Below, in pieces: positions 62,200 through 64,000 of a stretch of DNA of 64,000 bases. Origin of the DNA: Hydractinia symbiolongicarpus (Eukaryota > Cnidaria > Hydrozoa > Anthoathecata > Hydractiniidae); the NCBI RefSeq assembly GCF_029227915.1, contig NC_079886.1, positions 28,374,501 through 28,438,500 on the forward strand, written 5' to 3'. A program made the position numbers and the translations under genes. The notes under the pieces are model-generated. The model was not told the origin of the DNA and made no database searches. It saw only the letters and a list, made by a program, of their open reading frames with translations. The first letter of the stretch is position 1, and every line of letters starts with the position of its first letter.

Positions 62200-64000
62200 A
62201 CCCAGGGAGTGAACTCATTTCTCGAACGATTTTTTAAATTATTTTTTTACCACTAAGACGCATGAGACTTGTAGTTTTCAAAAATGATTTTATTTTTGAT
62301 GAGACGCTGAATAAAAGGAGTTTAATCGCCGGCAAACGAAAACCCGCGATTTCCCGTAAATCCCGGACTCGGCCCGTATAGTCAAAAGTATACAAAGAAA
62401 GTACCCAGGGAGTAAACTCATTTCCCGAACGATTCTTTAAATTATTTTTTCACCACTAAAACGCATGAGACTTATAGTTTTCAAAACTGATTTCATTTTT
62501 GATGAGACGCTGAATAAAAGGAGTTTAATCGCCGGCAAACCAAAACCCGCGCTTTCCCGTATATCCCGGACTCGGCCCGTATAGTCGAATGTATACAAAG
62601 AAAGTACCCAGAGAGTAAACTCATTTTCCGAACGATTTTATAAATTATTTTTTCACTACTAAAACGCATGAGACTTGTAGTTTTCAAAAATGATTTCATT
62701 TTTGATGAGACGCTGAATAAAAAGAGTTTAATCGCCGGCAAACGAAAACCCGGGAGTTCCTGTAAATCCCGGGCTTGACCCGTATAGTCGAATGTATAGA
62801 AAGAAAGTATCCAGGGAGTAAACTCATTTCCCGAACGATTTTTTAAATTATTTTTTTACCACTAAGACGCATGAGACTTGTAGTTTTCAAAAATGATTTC
62901 ATTTTTGATGAGACGCTGAATAAAAGGAGTTTAATCGCCGGCAAACGAAAACCCGCGATTTCCCGTAAATCCCGGACTCGGCCCGTATAGTCAAAAGTAT
63001 ACAAAGAAAGTACCCAGGGAGTGAACTCATTTCTCGAACGATTTTTTAAATTATTTTTTTACCACTAAGACGCATGAGACTTGTAGTTTTCAAAAATGAT
63101 TTCATTTTTGATGAGACGCTGAATAAAAGGAGTTTAATCGCCGGCAAACGAAAACCCGCGATTTCCCGTAAATCCCGGACTCGGCCCGTATAGTCAAAAG
63201 TATACAAAGAAAGTACCCAGGGAGTAAACTCATTTCCCGAACGATTCTTTAAATTATTTTTTCACCACTAAAACGCATGAGACTTATAGTTTTCAAAACT
63301 GATTTCATTTTTGATGAGACGCTGAATAAAAGGAGTTTAATCGCCGGCAAACCAAAACCCGCGCTTTCCCGTATATCCCGGACTCGGCCCGTATAGTCGA
63401 ATGTATACAAAGAAAGTACCCAGGGAGTAAACTCATTTTCCGAACGATTTTATAAATTATTTTTTCACTACTAAAACGCATGAGACTTGTAGTTTTCAAA
63501 AATGATTTCATTTTTGATGAGACGCTGAATAAAAAGAGTTTAATCGCCGGCAAACGAAAACCCGCGATTTCCCGTAAATCCCGGACTCGGCCCGTATAGT
63601 CAAAAGTATACAAAGAAAGTACCCAGGGAGTAAACTCATTTCCCGAACGATTCTTTAAATTATTTTTTCACCACTAAAACGCATGAGACTTATAGTTTTC
63701 AAAACTGATTTCATTTTTGATGAGACGCTGAATAAAAGGAGTTTAATCGCCGGCAAACCAAAACCCGCGCTTTCCCGTATATCCCGGACTCGGCCCGTAT
63801 AGTCGAATGTATACAAAGAAAGTACCCAGGGTATAAACTCATTTTCCGAACGATTTTATAAATTATTTTTTCACTACTAAAACGCATGAGACTTGTAGTT
63901 TTCAAAAATGATTTCATTTTTGATGAGACGCTGAATAAAAAGAGTTTAATCGCCGGCAAACGAAAACCCGGGAGTTCCTGTAAATCCCGGGCTTGACCCG
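62200..64000 (-). repeat. Higher-order repeat with 812-bp and 406-bp spacing, continuing past the window
   Basis: GTGAACTCATTTCTCG recurs 812 bp apart (62209, 63021). The monomer pair with CAAACCAAAACCCGCGC and GATTTTATAAATTATTTTTTCACTAC recurs at 812- and 406-bp spacing (three times), and CGGGAGTTCCTG recurs at 1218 bp (62751, 63969). Confidence 0.75.

Larger units (their letters stand above)
42272..64000 (-). repeat. 203-bp satellite array, right arm, second segment (reverse orientation)
   Basis: About 107 reverse-oriented monomers, running off the end of the window. Subtypes A-D occur together with many A/B hybrids. Several local higher-order repeats are listed separately. The stretches between them (42272-43300, about 51100-54500 and 60770-62200) hold only satellite monomers in mixed order. 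Within 60770-62200, two nearly identical 406-bp dimers follow each other (marker TCATTTTTCC at 61021 and 61427). Confidence 0.97.

Noticed and set aside
2231-63959. Many open frames of 60-102 residues inside the satellite, often repeated with near-identical products
   Set aside because: They follow the repeat register, occur on both strands and in several frames, and shift with one-base indels in the monomer. They have no start context or domain. They are chance open frames of a repeated sequence.
1-64000. Hammerhead ribozyme, as in some animal satellites
   Set aside because: The reverse strand has TTGATGAG and, further on, ACGAAAAC, which recall the core. The essential C of CUGAUGA is U, and no stem II or cleavage triplet with matching stems could be built.
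1-64000. RNA polymerase III A and B boxes (tRNA-derived origin)
   Set aside because: TTTTAGTGGT and GGCCGAGTCC are only partly similar to A and B boxes, lie about 95 bp apart, and miss key B-box bases. Other subtypes lack the B-like part.
1-64000. CRISPR array
   Set aside because: The whole 203-bp unit repeats with no unique spacers, and the context is eukaryotic.
1-64000. Ribosomal intergenic-spacer subrepeats
   Set aside because: No rRNA gene sequence is visible at either end or between monomers, and the orientation switch and monomer diversity do not fit a spacer.

Overview
The window is eukaryotic repetitive DNA, with no cellular protein-coding gene or RNA gene that I can support. About 59.6 kb of the 64 kb is one satellite family with a monomer of about 203 bp (roughly 290 copies by length). 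The only other sequence is a CR1/L2-like non-LTR retrotransposon (LINE) and a duplicated piece of its 3' end. The ORF1 (coiled coil plus SGNH/GDSL-type esterase-like domain) and ORF2 (apurinic-like endonuclease plus reverse transcriptase) point to an invertebrate animal. Their wording resembles LINEs I associate with cnidarians, but that placement is from memory and tentative. The array looks like constitutive heterochromatin, possibly (peri)centromeric.

Layout: 1-18753 is satellite in one orientation (called forward). At 18751-18754 the orientation flips, and all satellite from 18754 to 64000 is reverse. The right arm is interrupted twice: at 36461-36654 by 194 bp of LINE 3' end, and at 38045-42271 by a nearly complete LINE on the minus strand. 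Both arms contain the same monomer subtypes, including a rare 29-bp-deleted one. Each arm nevertheless has its own local higher-order repeats (HORs). Left: 812, about 1419, 1217 and 608 bp. Right: 1623, 1584, 2232, 1015, 376, 580, 1187 and 812 bp. This is the pattern expected from repeated local unequal exchange and amplification.

The most informative structure is a nearly perfect 1584-bp tandem duplication (35071-36654 and 36655-38238). It includes the last 194 bp of the LINE, so the small LINE piece is not an independent insertion: satellite amplification has absorbed retrotransposon sequence into a new repeat unit. In the LINE, ORF1, the linker and ORF2 share one reading frame, broken only by a UGA between ORF1 and ORF2 and by a UAG near the ORF2 C-terminus. 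Each satellite monomer carries a 10+10 bp inverted repeat. Many also carry a motif close to the CENP-B box but one base shorter.

Limits: HOR boundaries were read by eye from diagnostic variants and may be off by tens of bases. Organism, chromosomal location and activity cannot be decided from the sequence.
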